Below, piece by piece: positions 8,871 through 18,001 of a stretch of 64,000 bases of DNA. The stretch spans positions 62,001 to 126,000 of the forward strand of contig JAUXYJ010000076.1 in assembly GCA_030694465.1 (NCBI GenBank), given 5' to 3'. The number at the start of each line of letters is the position of its first letter. Positions within the stretch are counted from its first letter, which is position 1. The position numbers and the translations under genes are program-made. Origin of the DNA: Deltaproteobacteria bacterium. GTDB taxonomy: Bacteria > Myxococcota_A > Polyangia > Polyangiales > Ga0077539. The notes beneath the pieces were generated by a model. It worked only from the letters and a program-made list of their open reading frames with translations, did no database searches and was not told the origin of the DNA.

Positions 8871-9827
8871 CTACTTCGCGCGACGCGCCGCGCGGTTCTG
8901 CTGCTGCTTGGCCATCTTTTGCACCTCGGGATGCTTTTGCAGCATCTCGCGCGCCATCTTTTGCAGCTCGGGGTGGACCTTGGACTGCGGGTTGGCAAAG
9001 CGCGCGAGGTAGTTGTAGTTCTCGCCCATCAGGGCCCGAAGATCTTTGCGGGCAAGCTCGCGCTGGCCATTGATAAAGTGAGCAAAAACCCTGGCCATAA
9101 GCAACGGGACGCGCACCTTCTCAAAGGCACTCTCGTCTGGATCAATCGTGCCCAAGAGATCCACGGCTTCTTTGTGCTTGCCCGTGCGCGCCCACGTCTC
9201 TGCGACCACCGCCGCGAGCATCCCGCGCGCCGCGGGGTCTTGCGCGTTGGCGATCGTGATGGCGTCCGCGAGCTCGCGTGCATCCCGTGGCCGATCGCGC
9301 ACGAGATACAGCTGCGCACGCATCGCGCGGACCTCGTCCTGGATGGGGCTCGGGGCCTTGGCGATGTCGATCTTCTCAAGGATCTCGATGGCGGCGTCGG
9401 GGTCATCCTGTGCGACCAATTGCGCCTTGGCGAGCTGCGAGACCACATCTTTGCCGCCCACATCGTGCGCGTCGAGCTTGGCGATCGCTGCAGCCCGGGA
9501 CTCTTTGCCGCCGGTCGCTTCTTGCATGATCGAGAGCACGCTCTTTTGCTTCTGGACCCAGCGCCAGACCCAAAAGAGCAGCCCCGCGACCGCGAGGGTC
9601 AAGACCGCGATGATCCCGACAAAGAGCTTGCTGCCCGAGGCAAACGCCGTGATCCAGAGCAGCACGAGCGCGCCGCCAAGGATGATCAGGTTGCGCTTTT
9701 GCAGGCCCGCAGGGGTCGCGGTGGGGTCCTGAAGCAAATCCATCGTGGGAGGTGCCTTGCTCAGCGCCCCGGTCTTGCGCGCGCCCACGGCGGCCGTGGT
9801 CTTGGCAGCGGTCTTGGTTTCAGCCAT
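8871..9827 (-). CDS. Membrane-anchored TPR-like helical protein
   Basis: The start chosen is ATG 9827 (MAETKTAAK); the product is 318 aa. An Ala/Lys-rich N-terminus of about 45 residues is followed by two closely spaced hydrophobic segments (IILGGALVLLWITAF and FVGIIAVLTLAVAGLLFWVW). A long helical region then shows TPR-like periodicity (AAIEILEKIDIAKA, ARELADAITIANAQ, EAVDLLGTIDPD). The C-terminus is basic and Gln-rich. It is probably an inner-membrane scaffold with a cytoplasmic helical repeat domain; the partner is unknown. It sits alone between an M28 peptidase and a long divergent spacer. Confidence 0.65.
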   Translation of the reverse strand: MAETKTAAKTTAAVGARKTGALSKAPPTMDLLQDPTATPAGLQKRNLIILGGALVLLWITAFASGSKLFVGIIAVLTLAVAGLLFWVWRWVQKQKSVLSIMQEATGGKESRAAAIAKLDAHDVGGKDVVSQLAKAQLVAQDDPDAAIEILEKIDIAKAPSPIQDEVRAMRAQLYLVRDRPRDARELADAITIANAQDPAARGMLAAVVAETWARTGKHKEAVDLLGTIDPDESAFEKVRVPLLMARVFAHFINGQRELARKDLRALMGENYNYLARFANPQSKVHPELQKMAREMLQKHPEVQKMAKQQQNRAARRAK

Positions 9828-10129
9828 GAAAATCCACACAAAGCAGTCGCTTCACTGACCTCACGTTGCGCCCACGCACCGATGCGCAAGCCGCAGTCTG
9901 GGTCTGCGTCGCGAGCTCATCACAGCCCACTCGCAGCACCTTCGACAAGATCAGACACCGACCGAATCCATGGGGCGGATACCTGACACTACGCTTGCGT
10001 GCAAGCCGCCAAGGATTTCGAGGTACAACCAGCCTCGGGTCTCGCAGGCACGCCGTCGAACGCGCCGCGCGCCCAATCACTCGCGCTCGCATCATCACAA
10101 TCTCTAGCGTATTCGCAGGCGAATTGCCC
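9828..10129. other. Intergenic spacer between divergent genes
   Basis: This 302-bp region separates the starts of the minus-strand membrane protein and the plus-strand GH3 enzyme, so it must hold promoters for both. No convincing -35/-10 pair or operator was seen. A short inverted repeat, GCTTGC-GT-GCAAGC (9993-10006), is the only structure noticed. The ORFs crossing it look like shadows. Confidence 0.5.
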
Positions 10130-11326
10130 GTGTCGGTCCACCTCTCTCGCCGCTCTGTTCTCTCTCTCGCCGCGGCCCTGCCGGTGCTCGCACACGCGCA
10201 ATCACGCCCCGCACCCCCTCGCGAATTGCTCGCCCTCGCGGGGCAGTGCGTGCTCACGGGCTGGCACGGTCGCGGAGTCCCACGCGCGGTCGAGTCCCTC
10301 GCCTCGATGGGCGCACTCGGCGCGGTCTTGCTCGCCAGCCACAACTACGCCGACCGCGCACAACTGCAGCGAATGACCACGCTGTTGCGCGGCCTCGGCC
10401 CCCGCAACGCTCGGCCCTTGGTGACCGTCGACCAAGAGGGCGGGGCCGTCTCACACCTCTCGCCACCGCTCACTCGCATGCCCTCGATGACCGCGCTGGG
10501 CAACGTCGATGACCTAGACCTCACGCACCGCGCAGGCGCTGCGATTGGTCACGAGCTGCGCGCCGTGGGCGTCGACGTAGACCTCGCGCCAGTGCTCGAC
10601 GCCCGCACAAACCCTCGCAACACCGTCGTGCTTGGCCGAGTGTTTTCGCGTGAGCCCGAGCGCGTCGCGCGGCACGGAGTCGCCTTCATCGATGGGCTCT
10701 GGTCGGCCAAGGTCCTCGCGAGCGCCAAGCATTTTCCGGGGCACGGAGACACCGCCGTGGACTCACACGCAGGCCTGCCTCGCGTGCCCCATAACCTCGC
10801 GCGCTTAGAGCAGGTCGAGCTCGTGCCCTTTCGCGCAGCGCTGCCCTCGGTCGCCAGCGTCATGGTCGGCCACATCGTCTTCGCCGGGATCGACCCCTAC
10901 AACCCCGCGACGCTCTCGCCCGCCATCGTCGACGGGATCCTCAGGCAGCGCCTCCAGTACGACGGCGTCGCGATGACCGATGACCTGCAAATGACCGCGA
11001 TTCGTCGCACCCATGGCCACGTGCGCGCGGTCGAGCTCGCCATCCGCGCAGGCTGCGACCTCGCCATGCTCGCCCACAACGCCGAGTTTGCCCGGCAGGC
11101 CATCGAGCACCTCGCGCGCCTCGCCGAGACCGACGCGGTGCTCCGTCGCAGGATCACCGAGAGCGCCGCCCGCGTGGGCCGCATGCGCGCCAAGCTCGAC
11201 TCGGTCACGCCGCCCAACCCCTACGTGGTCGACGCCGAGCGCCTACGTACCGAGATCGAGTCGCGCCGCGCTGGGCTGAATTTTCGCAGCGCGTCTGCAC
11301 ATCACGACCCCACGATCCCTCACTGA
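10130..11326 (+). CDS. nagZ: GH3 family beta-N-acetylhexosaminidase (NagZ-like), exported
   Basis: The likely start is GTG 10130, just before a twin-arginine-like signal (LSRRSVLSLAAALPVLAHAQS); TTG 10124 is an alternative. The 398-aa product has the NagZ hallmarks: VTVDQEGG, the KHFPGHGDTAVDSH motif carrying the His/Asp acid-base dyad, and MTDDLQM with the nucleophile Asp. NagZ removes GlcNAc from muropeptides during peptidoglycan recycling. In E. coli it is cytoplasmic, so the signal peptide implies periplasmic cell-wall turnover here. It is convergent with the HAD-DUF924 gene. Whether export is by Tat or Sec is inference from the RR motif only. Confidence 0.82.
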   Translation: MSVHLSRRSVLSLAAALPVLAHAQSRPAPPRELLALAGQCVLTGWHGRGVPRAVESLASMGALGAVLLASHNYADRAQLQRMTTLLRGLGPRNARPLVTVDQEGGAVSHLSPPLTRMPSMTALGNVDDLDLTHRAGAAIGHELRAVGVDVDLAPVLDARTNPRNTVVLGRVFSREPERVARHGVAFIDGLWSAKVLASAKHFPGHGDTAVDSHAGLPRVPHNLARLEQVELVPFRAALPSVASVMVGHIVFAGIDPYNPATLSPAIVDGILRQRLQYDGVAMTDDLQMTAIRRTHGHVRAVELAIRAGCDLAMLAHNAEFARQAIEHLARLAETDAVLRRRITESAARVGRMRAKLDSVTPPNPYVVDAERLRTEIESRRAGLNFRSASAHHDPTIPH

Positions 11327-11333
11327 GTGACAC

Positions 11334-11349
11334 CCGGCGACGTCGCCGG
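11334..11349. repeat. Dispersed palindrome, exact 16-bp copy
   Basis: CCGGCGACGTCGCCGG lies in the 24-bp gap between the convergent stops of nagZ (11326) and the HAD-DUF924 gene (11351). It almost fills the intergenic space. Confidence 0.9.
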
Positions 11350-11350
11350 A

Positions 11351-12676
11351 TCAGCCCATCGCGTCGCGCTCTGCCGGCGTACTCTCGCGCCCAAGCGCCT
11401 CGTTGCGCCCCGGAAATCGGCCAAACTTCGCGATGCTCTCGCGATGGCTCAGCGCGTACGAGAGCTGGCTCTCTTTGCCCGCGATGTCGGTCAGCGCCGT
11501 GTAGTGCGCCACGCTCTCGTGCTGCACGGAGAGCGACTCGCAGTGCATGTACGGGAGATAAAAGAACGAGCGCGGCAGCCACGCGATCGCCTTGTCAAAT
11601 CCCTGAGATACAGCGTGTCGCGCCGTCGCAAGAGCCAGCGCGTCCGTCGCGAAGGACTCGGCCTTGCCCCTAAACACATTGCGCGGGACCTGATCGAGCA
11701 AAATCACAAGCGCCACGCACGCGTCCGGCCGCTCTCGCCACGCGCTCAGCGCGCCCTCGCGCGCGCGAATGTGAAGCCCCAACAGGGTGTCACGCACAGC
11801 CTCGTCGTACGCCTCCGAGCGCACAAACCAGCGCGGATCATGGGCCGCGCGCCCCTTGCGCCACGCCGGGCCAAACCAAAAGTCCAACACCTGCTCGTGC
11901 TCGTGGTGCACCGCCGCGAGCTCTCGAATCGGCGCACTCTCGCCCACATTCGCTTGGGCAAACGCGCGCAACGCGGGCTTGGGTCGCACCATGAGCCCCT
12001 GCGCCGCGAGCAACATCATCGCGCCATCAAACGCGCTGTCGCCGAGCACAAGAGCGACCGCACGGCCCCGCGCCTGAGCGCGCAATAGCGTGGCTTTTTG
12101 CTCACCATAGGGCAATGGGCTCACCAGCTCGGTCGACATCACGCCGTCGACCCATCGCGCCTCGGCCGCACAGATCGCCTCGACCTCGATCCCCAGCCGC
12201 TTGAGAGCACACGCGATCACGACCTTGGGCGAAGCGCTCACTGCCACCAACGCGCACCCTCGCGCACGCGCGGCGTCGAGCACCTGCTTGGTCTCGTCGA
12301 GCACGCGCTCTGCGAGGCCAAATCGCGCAAACGTTCGCTCGGCGATCGCCTCACACGCCGCCAGATCGCGCCCAGCCGCAGCCCAGGCCATCATGCTGTA
12401 GAGCGCGTCTTCGGGAAACTCTCCGGCGTGCGCCGCAGCGATCAACCGAGCGCCCAATGCGCCAGCGTCGCCGTCCGTCGCGACACCATGCGCTTGCGCG
12501 AGGGCACAGACCGCGGCATGGGCTACTTCGCTCAGCCCTTCGTGCAACGTGAGCTGGTCAAACCAGTCATCGCCGACGTCCCCAGACCAGAGCGTCCCGT
12601 CACAATCAAACGCGACAATCCCGCCTGGATGTGCGTCAAGAATCGCGTGAATCTCAGCCAAATCGCAGCTCGCCAT
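11351..12676 (-). CDS. HAD phosphatase-DUF924 fusion protein
   Basis: The start chosen is ATG 12676; GTG 12685 is in frame. The 441-aa protein joins two families. Residues about 1-215 are a HAD-superfamily, phosphoserine-phosphatase-like domain with motif I (FDCDGTLWSGD), motif II Ser (VAVSASPK) and motif III/IV (LGDSAFDGA), so phosphatase activity looks intact. From about residue 250 the sequence matches DUF924: EQVLDFWFGP, LLDQVPRNVFRG, FFYLPYMHCES and the KFGRFPGRN terminus. DUF924 has a TPR-like fold and no established activity. The HAD substrate is unknown. I know of no common HAD-DUF924 architecture, but this was not searched. Confidence 0.85.
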   Translation of the reverse strand: MASCDLAEIHAILDAHPGGIVAFDCDGTLWSGDVGDDWFDQLTLHEGLSEVAHAAVCALAQAHGVATDGDAGALGARLIAAAHAGEFPEDALYSMMAWAAAGRDLAACEAIAERTFARFGLAERVLDETKQVLDAARARGCALVAVSASPKVVIACALKRLGIEVEAICAAEARWVDGVMSTELVSPLPYGEQKATLLRAQARGRAVALVLGDSAFDGAMMLLAAQGLMVRPKPALRAFAQANVGESAPIRELAAVHHEHEQVLDFWFGPAWRKGRAAHDPRWFVRSEAYDEAVRDTLLGLHIRAREGALSAWRERPDACVALVILLDQVPRNVFRGKAESFATDALALATARHAVSQGFDKAIAWLPRSFFYLPYMHCESLSVQHESVAHYTALTDIAGKESQLSYALSHRESIAKFGRFPGRNEALGRESTPAERDAMG

Positions 12677-12770
12677 ACAACGCACTGTATCTCACTCTTG
12701 GGCTCCGTCGCAGCGCACTTTGCCCAAAGCGCAGGTCACACCCCGCGCGCTTCGCGCTAGAACCCAGTCC

Positions 12771-13214
12771 ATGACGCACTTTGCCAAGTCCCTGCTGCTG
12801 ATCGCCGCGCTCTTGTGTCCGACGATTGCGTCTGCGCAAGCTGCACAGACCCCGCCGACCCAGCCCGAGAGCGCGGTACGCGAGGTCGAGATCGCCGTCA
12901 ACGGAGCCTACAGCCCGGCGGTGATCAACGTGACCGAGGGAGAGCGACTTCGGCTGGTATTTATCAGGCAAGATTACTCTCCGTGCTCGCGCGAGGTCGT
13001 GTTTCCGTCGCTCAATCTGCGGCGCATGTTGCCTACGAATGAGCGCGTCGTGATCGAGCTGCCCGCGCTCTCCGTCGGCGAGCACCCGTTTCAGTGCTGG
13101 ATGAACATGCTGCGTGGACGCATTGTCGTCGCCCCGCGCGTAACCACCCCACCGCCTGCAACGACACCGCCCGTCACACGCCCCCCGCGAGCGCCTCGCG
13201 CGCGCCGCCGTTAG
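12771..13214 (+). CDS. Exported cupredoxin-like protein
   Basis: The ATG at 12771 starts a 147-aa product with a clear Sec signal (KSLLLIAALLCPTIASAQA). One cupredoxin-type beta-sandwich follows: EIAVNGAYSPAVINVTEGE at its start, a SPCSREVVFP loop, and a terminal HPFQCWMNMLRG loop. The last resembles the C-x-M-N-M-x-x-G copper loop found in cupredoxin_1 domains linked to copper ATPases and efflux proteins. The tail is Pro/Thr/Arg-rich. It probably binds copper in the periplasm as a chaperone or electron carrier. No copper transporter lies nearby. It is convergent with the substrate-binding protein gene. Confidence 0.8.
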   Translation: MTHFAKSLLLIAALLCPTIASAQAAQTPPTQPESAVREVEIAVNGAYSPAVINVTEGERLRLVFIRQDYSPCSREVVFPSLNLRRMLPTNERVVIELPALSVGEHPFQCWMNMLRGRIVVAPRVTTPPPATTPPVTRPPRAPRARRR

Positions 13215-13217
13215 CAG

Positions 13218-13233
13218 ACCCGGCGACGTCGCC
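13218..13233. repeat. Dispersed palindrome, exact 16-bp copy
   Basis: CCGGCGACGTCGCCGG sits 3 bp after the cupredoxin stop (13214) and 10 bp before the end of the convergent ABC-type binding-protein gene (13244). Confidence 0.9.
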
Positions 13234-13243
13234 GGATCGATCG

Positions 13244-14419
13244 CTACGCAGGGGTCATCGCGTCGACGTAGACAAACCGATCGCGCTCGATTCGCAGCAA
13301 TTGCACAGGGCGTGTGAGCGCACGCCGTGGATCAAACACCAGCGCGCCGGTGACCCCATCGTCGAACTGTGAGCCCGCCATCGCGTCACGCAGCGAGCGC
13401 GGCTCAAGCGAGGGGACCCGCATCGCGGCCGTAAGCACCCAGCGCACCGAGTCATACCCGAGCGCCGCAAATGTGCCTGGCTCCGCGCGATATTTGTCAC
13501 GAAAAGCCCTGACAAAATCCTCGATCGCGATCCGCGGCGCTGTCGGCGCAAACGCGTCAGTGACGATCACTCCAGCCACGGCCTCGGCGCCCACCGAGAA
13601 GGCCGCGTCGCTGCGCCACCCGTCCGTGCCCAAGATCGTCGCGCTCACCCGCGCGTTGCGCAGCGCGAGGGCCACGCGCGCGCCGTCCGCAGCCGCACAT
13701 GGGACAAACACCGCGTCAGGGTTTGCAGAGCGCACTTGGTTCGCGAGCCCCACCAGGTCCACATCGATGTCCGAGAAGGTCTCTCGCGCCACGATCTCTC
13801 CGCCCGCGCGGCGAAGGGCCTCGGCGAACGCGTCGGCTTGCTGAAGCTGCAAGATCGAGCTCCGACGATAGACCACCGCGACCTTGCGCTTTTGCAGCGT
13901 CTGCCTGAGATATCGCACCAAAACCAGCGCGTGCTCTTGCTCGGTGGGCGCCACACGAAAGGCAAACTCTCCCACGCGCGACACGTCACGAGACGTCGCG
14001 CCCACGGCCACAAACGGGACGCTCTTGCTGATCGCCACGGTGGCCGCGCGCTCACTTGAGGGCGTGCTCAGCTCGCCAAAGAGCACCGCTGCGTCTTCGC
14101 GCTCACACAGCTTCGTGGTCAGCCCCGCGGCGAGCTCGTCGCGCGACTGCGTGTCCATCACCGCCAAGCGCACCTGCCGACCATGGACGCCGCCACGCGT
14201 GTTCGCGCGCTCGGCTGCGAGCTCGATCCCACGCAAGAGATCGTTGCCCCACAGCGCACGCGGGCCAGTCTTCGCGGCGAGCACGCCGAAGGTCACACGC
14301 GACCGCGAGCGACTCGAACACGCGCTGTACACCGTCGAGAGAGCCACCGCGGAGCTCCGCAGGAGCGCGCGCCGAGAGAGCTCGATGCTGGTGTCTTTTG
14401 TGGGTCTATTTGCAGTCAT
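13244..14419 (-). CDS. ABC transporter substrate-binding lipoprotein (LivJ-type)
   Basis: The ATG at 14419 opens a 391-aa protein. The N-terminus has SRRALLRSSAVALSTVYSAC, a twin-arginine-like signal ending in a lipobox. The mature part follows the branched-chain amino acid/amide-binding periplasmic fold (Peripla_BP_6): VTFGVLAAKTGP at the start, GGVHGRQVRLAVMDTQS, VPFVAVGATSRDVS, and a C-terminal AALGYDSVRWVLTA. Such proteins bind branched-chain amino acids, amides or urea. No permease or ATPase gene is next to it, so it is an orphan that may serve a distant transporter or act in sensing. Confidence 0.85.
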   Translation of the reverse strand: MTANRPTKDTSIELSRRALLRSSAVALSTVYSACSSRSRSRVTFGVLAAKTGPRALWGNDLLRGIELAAERANTRGGVHGRQVRLAVMDTQSRDELAAGLTTKLCEREDAAVLFGELSTPSSERAATVAISKSVPFVAVGATSRDVSRVGEFAFRVAPTEQEHALVLVRYLRQTLQKRKVAVVYRRSSILQLQQADAFAEALRRAGGEIVARETFSDIDVDLVGLANQVRSANPDAVFVPCAAADGARVALALRNARVSATILGTDGWRSDAAFSVGAEAVAGVIVTDAFAPTAPRIAIEDFVRAFRDKYRAEPGTFAALGYDSVRWVLTAAMRVPSLEPRSLRDAMAGSQFDDGVTGALVFDPRRALTRPVQLLRIERDRFVYVDAMTPA

Positions 14420-14583
14420 CTGTCACTTTACGCGCGGCACGGGGTCGCCCATTCGCAGGCATTCATAGCAGGGATCGCCCTCCGGCAAGGCAACACGTTT
14501 GTCCAATCTGCCGCTAGTTCGACCGCAGCGCAGCGCTCGGTCTATGAAGTCACGCGCTCGCACTACGCGTCTCGCGATCCCCA

Positions 14584-15057
14584 ATGCTTCTTCGCACCCT
14601 CTACAACCTCGCGCTCGTTGCACAGCTCCTCGCCGCCGCGATGTGGCTAGGCTCGCTCATGGTGAGCCTGCGCGTGGGAGAGCTCATGGACGCGAGCGAC
14701 GAACCCCTCGCGCAAAAAGCCCTCGCCAAGGCCCTCGCGCGGGTCCAGCAGTGGGTCTGTGACCCTTGGCGTAGCCTCGCGCTTGGGACCTCGGCGGTGG
14801 CAGCGCTCTTGGCCGGGGCGCGCTCTGGACGCCCGCTGTGGGCCAGCGGATGGCTCTGGGTCGCGCTCTTCTCGGTGTTCGCGCTGCAGGGCCTCCACCA
14901 CGCCCTCGCGCGCCGCCTGCGGATCATCGCCCGCACCGCGAGCCTCGCGGGATCCACCGGGTACGTGTCAGCCGCACCCCAGCTGCGAAGACTCCGGCGC
15001 GCCGTGTTTGTTTCAGCGGGCGTCGCCGCGTGGTCGGCGATCCATCTTCACAGCTAA
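14584..15057 (+). CDS. Small integral membrane protein (DUF4149/CopD-like?)
   Basis: A 157-aa hydrophobic protein with about four membrane spans: LVAQLLAAAMWLGSLMVSL, SLALGTSAVAALLAG, SGWLWVALFSVFALQGLHHALAR, and VFVSAGVAAWSAIHLHS. An early W-L-G-S in the first helix, and the overall size, resemble DUF4149/CopD-like membrane proteins, but I cannot confirm family membership. The last four bases overlap the end of the convergent gene at 15054. It lies divergent from the substrate-binding protein gene across 164 bp. Function is unknown. Confidence 0.6.
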   Translation: MLLRTLYNLALVAQLLAAAMWLGSLMVSLRVGELMDASDEPLAQKALAKALARVQQWVCDPWRSLALGTSAVAALLAGARSGRPLWASGWLWVALFSVFALQGLHHALARRLRIIARTASLAGSTGYVSAAPQLRRLRRAVFVSAGVAAWSAIHLHS

Positions 15058-16859
15058 AATCCAAACGGAACAATCGGCACGTCGATACTCAGCGTCGCCC
15101 CCGCCCGCAGCGAGGGCACCGTGTCTACTCTGCCTCCGCCATAGTCCAGCTCGCGCCCAAACGGCATCAAGCTCGCGCCCAGCGAGAACACCACCGGGCT
15201 GCGTGCAATGTTAACACGTGCAAAGATCCCTGGCGCGAGCATTTGCCCTGGGTGAGTGCGCGCCTCGGGCCGGGTCATGGTCGTCATGGACGGAGCAATG
15301 TGCTGGCTCGCCGTCGACGCATTGACCAGCGCGCCCAGGTCAATCACCGAGACAAATAAGCCATGTGCCCACCCATTGGCCCAGCCCGGTCGCGTGAGGT
15401 CTAAGCCCAGCGCCGCGGTGGGCGCGATGTAGCCTCCCTGCGCGGTCCCAGAGCTCCCGGCAAAGAGCACCTCGAGCCCGCCTCCCATGCCCACAAACCC
15501 GTTGAGCGACAGCGACGGATGCTCGTGTTTGGCCTGCCAAGATCCAGGCGGAGCCGCAAACGCCGCGATGGCCATCTCGGCCTGCCTCGGCGTGCGCGCC
15601 GCTGCAAACTCTGCCCCCATCGCGAGCACCCGCAGCGAGAGCTGCCATGGCTCACTGAGCGCCACGCCGCTCTCTTGCAAGAGCGCCACGGACGCGGTCA
15701 TCACACGCGCGAGGTCTCCCGACGCCATCGCCTGCGCAAACTGCACAACACGCTGCAATCCCGCAAGCGAACTCGCGGGCACTCTGAGCAGCGTTGCCAT
15801 GGACTGCAGCGAGCTCACCAGGCTCGCACCGAGGCTCGCGATACGCGCACGTCGCGTGCTCTCGTCCAGGCTCTCGTCGGCCAACGTGCGCGCGGCGCGC
15901 TCGGCCTCGTACAGTCCGCGCGTGAGCTCGATCACCGTAGGGAGGGCACTCTGCAGGTGATTTTGCTGGATCGATCCATCCAACGAGAGCAACAACTGCA
16001 CCGCGCGAGTGCGCGCAGACGGGCTCACCTCGGCGGTGTCTTCGCTCACAGTTTGCGCCAAAGCGAGCAGCCGCAAGAGGCGCACTGTGCGCTGCAGACC
16101 TAGCACCGTCAGGTCGTTTGAAGGCCACTGCGCCATCCGCTGATCGAGGCGATCAAAGAGCGCGAGTGGGCCTGAGACATCCAAGAGCAACACTGCGATT
16201 TCTAAAGCGAATCGCTGCGTCGCCGTGGCGCTGTCGGTCGCAGGAGCCGCGTGCGCGAGGCTCCACCGTGGGAGCGACAACACGTCACGCTCAAAGCCCG
16301 CGCGCAGCCCAGGACCAAAGCCCGGCATGGGCATCGAGAGCCCCGAGCCGCCCAAGACCGCGCACGTGTTGCGCAGAGGGCCGCCCTCACCGCACGCGTC
16401 CCGCGCCACGCGCTCGACGATCGAACGCTGCAGCTCGACACGCGCACGATCGAGCAAAAACCCGGTCATTCCCTGGGCAAACACATCGAGCACCGCGCTC
16501 GCGTTGAGCGCCGTATCGGTCGCTCCGCCGGCCTCGCGCGGCGCACCAACACGCACGGACACTCCCGCAGAGTCGCCCGAGGACTGCACCTGCAAGAACG
16601 CATCGACCTGCGCTTGATCGATGGACACGGTCGCGCTTGCATCGATTTGAGCAAGCAATTCGCAGTCACTTCCGCTGCGACGCTCGCCACATCGTGCCAC
16701 CGCAGCCATCAGCGCCGGAGAGCTCGCGAGCCTCGCGGCCACCTCGGCGCGTGGGCGAGGCACCGCAGGAGCCGTCGGAGCTGTGGGCGCGGTCTGCGCG
16801 TGCGAGACAGAGCTCAGGGCAAAGAGCACAAGCGAAGAGGTGATAGAGGTAGTCTTCAT
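15054..16859 (-). CDS. Exported protein, possible outer-membrane C-terminus (operon gene 4)
   Basis: The start is ATG 16859, forming an ATGA overlap with the upstream stop; the longer ORF is rejected because the signal peptide (MKTTSITSSLVLFALSSVSHA) begins here. The 601-aa product has a mostly helical, Ala/Leu-rich middle. Its C-terminal region of about 150 residues is Gly-rich with alternating polarity (LSLNGFVGMGGGLEVLFAG...) and ends in Phe, which would fit an outer-membrane or surface beta domain. No known family was recognised. Coupling to two other exported proteins suggests a shared envelope process. Confidence 0.65.
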   Translation of the reverse strand: MKTTSITSSLVLFALSSVSHAQTAPTAPTAPAVPRPRAEVAARLASSPALMAAVARCGERRSGSDCELLAQIDASATVSIDQAQVDAFLQVQSSGDSAGVSVRVGAPREAGGATDTALNASAVLDVFAQGMTGFLLDRARVELQRSIVERVARDACGEGGPLRNTCAVLGGSGLSMPMPGFGPGLRAGFERDVLSLPRWSLAHAAPATDSATATQRFALEIAVLLLDVSGPLALFDRLDQRMAQWPSNDLTVLGLQRTVRLLRLLALAQTVSEDTAEVSPSARTRAVQLLLSLDGSIQQNHLQSALPTVIELTRGLYEAERAARTLADESLDESTRRARIASLGASLVSSLQSMATLLRVPASSLAGLQRVVQFAQAMASGDLARVMTASVALLQESGVALSEPWQLSLRVLAMGAEFAAARTPRQAEMAIAAFAAPPGSWQAKHEHPSLSLNGFVGMGGGLEVLFAGSSGTAQGGYIAPTAALGLDLTRPGWANGWAHGLFVSVIDLGALVNASTASQHIAPSMTTMTRPEARTHPGQMLAPGIFARVNIARSPVVFSLGASLMPFGRELDYGGGRVDTVPSLRAGATLSIDVPIVPFGF

Positions 16860-18001
16860 GGTGTCAACGGACCTGTGATTTCGCTGGTAGAACATCGGTA
16901 ACTCGCAGGGGTTCCGAGCGCGCCGAGGAGCGCCCATGGGGACAGCCACGGCACACGCGTGGCGCGCGAGCTCTCAGCCAAGTGCCAACACGACAAAATG
17001 CGTGGGTCGAGACCCACATCCATCGAGCGATCTTCAGTGGCGACCGTGGGCTGCAAGACCGCGCCCACTTCGTCGTCACACGTCTGCAAACAGTGCAGCG
17101 CGCGCGCGGGATCGTCGTCTTGCACCGTGCACTCATGGGCGCGCTCTTCGCGCTGCAGCTGCAGATCAAGCAGCACCTCCACGCGCCTTCGCGCTGCACA
17201 ACGCACCAACGTGCACTGCGCGTCGTCGGCCAACGCGTGGCTCACCCCCATCGCGAAGACGCTGAGCTCAGGGGCCGCACGAGAGGGAACTTGTGCCTGC
17301 AAAATTCCAGCATACAAGAGCGACGCGACCCGCGCAGCTCGGCAATAGGCCAAGCGATCGTTGGCCCCTCGCTCGTCCGGGTCTCCGGGCCTAAACACCC
17401 CACGCGCTGCAGGGTGCTGCGCCAACGGAGCCAGCGCCTCGATCCCTTGACCCACGTCCGCACAGCCCTGCTGTGCCCGCGCGAGCCTCTCGAGATCCAC
17501 GCCACCCAAGACCGCGACCCGCAACGCAGCGAGCGTGCGAATCGAGCCGAGAATTTCGCCCACACACGCAAACCTCGAAGGCTCCGCCATCGCGCGGGCT
17601 CGTGGACACACCGCGCTTGCCGGAATCTCGCGGTCAAAGCCCACGCTGATCCGATCGATTCCGGGCGAAAACACAGCGCGATCTTGGCACGTGAGCCTCA
17701 GCCGACCCGTCCCTTGCTCAAGCGACCGAAACACACACCCTGGCGCGATCGCAGCGCGCACTTGATCGAGCGACGCGCTCGTGTCCACCGAGTGCACCAA
17801 CCGCGCGCGACACTGCCGATGCAACGACCGCACACGCCCAAGCGGCGCCTCGCTGGGGGCGCTCACGACCCGATGCAACCGCACACCCGGCGACGTCGCC
17901 GTCGATTCGGCCAGCACAAACACAGGCGAAGCGCTCGCACACCCGAGCATGCTCAACACGCTCGCTCCAAGCGCGGCCCACGCGGTCCCTTGCGCCCTCA
18001 T
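16856..18001 (-). CDS. Lipoprotein of unknown function (operon gene 3)
   Basis: ATG 18001 overlaps the upstream stop as ATGA, and the gene's own TGA overlaps the next ATG in the same way, so all three ORFs are translationally coupled. The N-terminus (AALGASVLSMLGC) is a good lipoprotein signal. The 381-aa product contains about 18 cysteines, which suggests disulfides in the periplasm, and no recognised domain. It carries a near-exact copy of the dispersed palindrome in its coding sequence (17887-17901), reading as TATSPG. Confidence 0.65.
   Translation of the reverse strand: MRAQGTAWAALGASVLSMLGCASASPVFVLAESTATSPGVRLHRVVSAPSEAPLGRVRSLHRQCRARLVHSVDTSASLDQVRAAIAPGCVFRSLEQGTGRLRLTCQDRAVFSPGIDRISVGFDREIPASAVCPRARAMAEPSRFACVGEILGSIRTLAALRVAVLGGVDLERLARAQQGCADVGQGIEALAPLAQHPAARGVFRPGDPDERGANDRLAYCRAARVASLLYAGILQAQVPSRAAPELSVFAMGVSHALADDAQCTLVRCAARRRVEVLLDLQLQREERAHECTVQDDDPARALHCLQTCDDEVGAVLQPTVATEDRSMDVGLDPRILSCWHLAESSRATRVPWLSPWALLGALGTPASYRCSTSEITGPLTP
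17887..17901. repeat. Dispersed palindrome inside a lipoprotein gene (15 of 16 bases)
   Basis: CCGGCGACGTCGCCG followed by T instead of G lies within the signal-proximal part of the lipoprotein gene at 16856-18001. It is one of two copies located inside coding sequence, both near lipoprotein N-termini. Confidence 0.8.

Noticed and set aside
8017-9986. Plus-strand ORFs of 331 and 385 aa opposite the M28 peptidase and membrane protein
   Set aside because: No start context or conserved motif. The minus-strand frames have catalytic residues and membrane helices.
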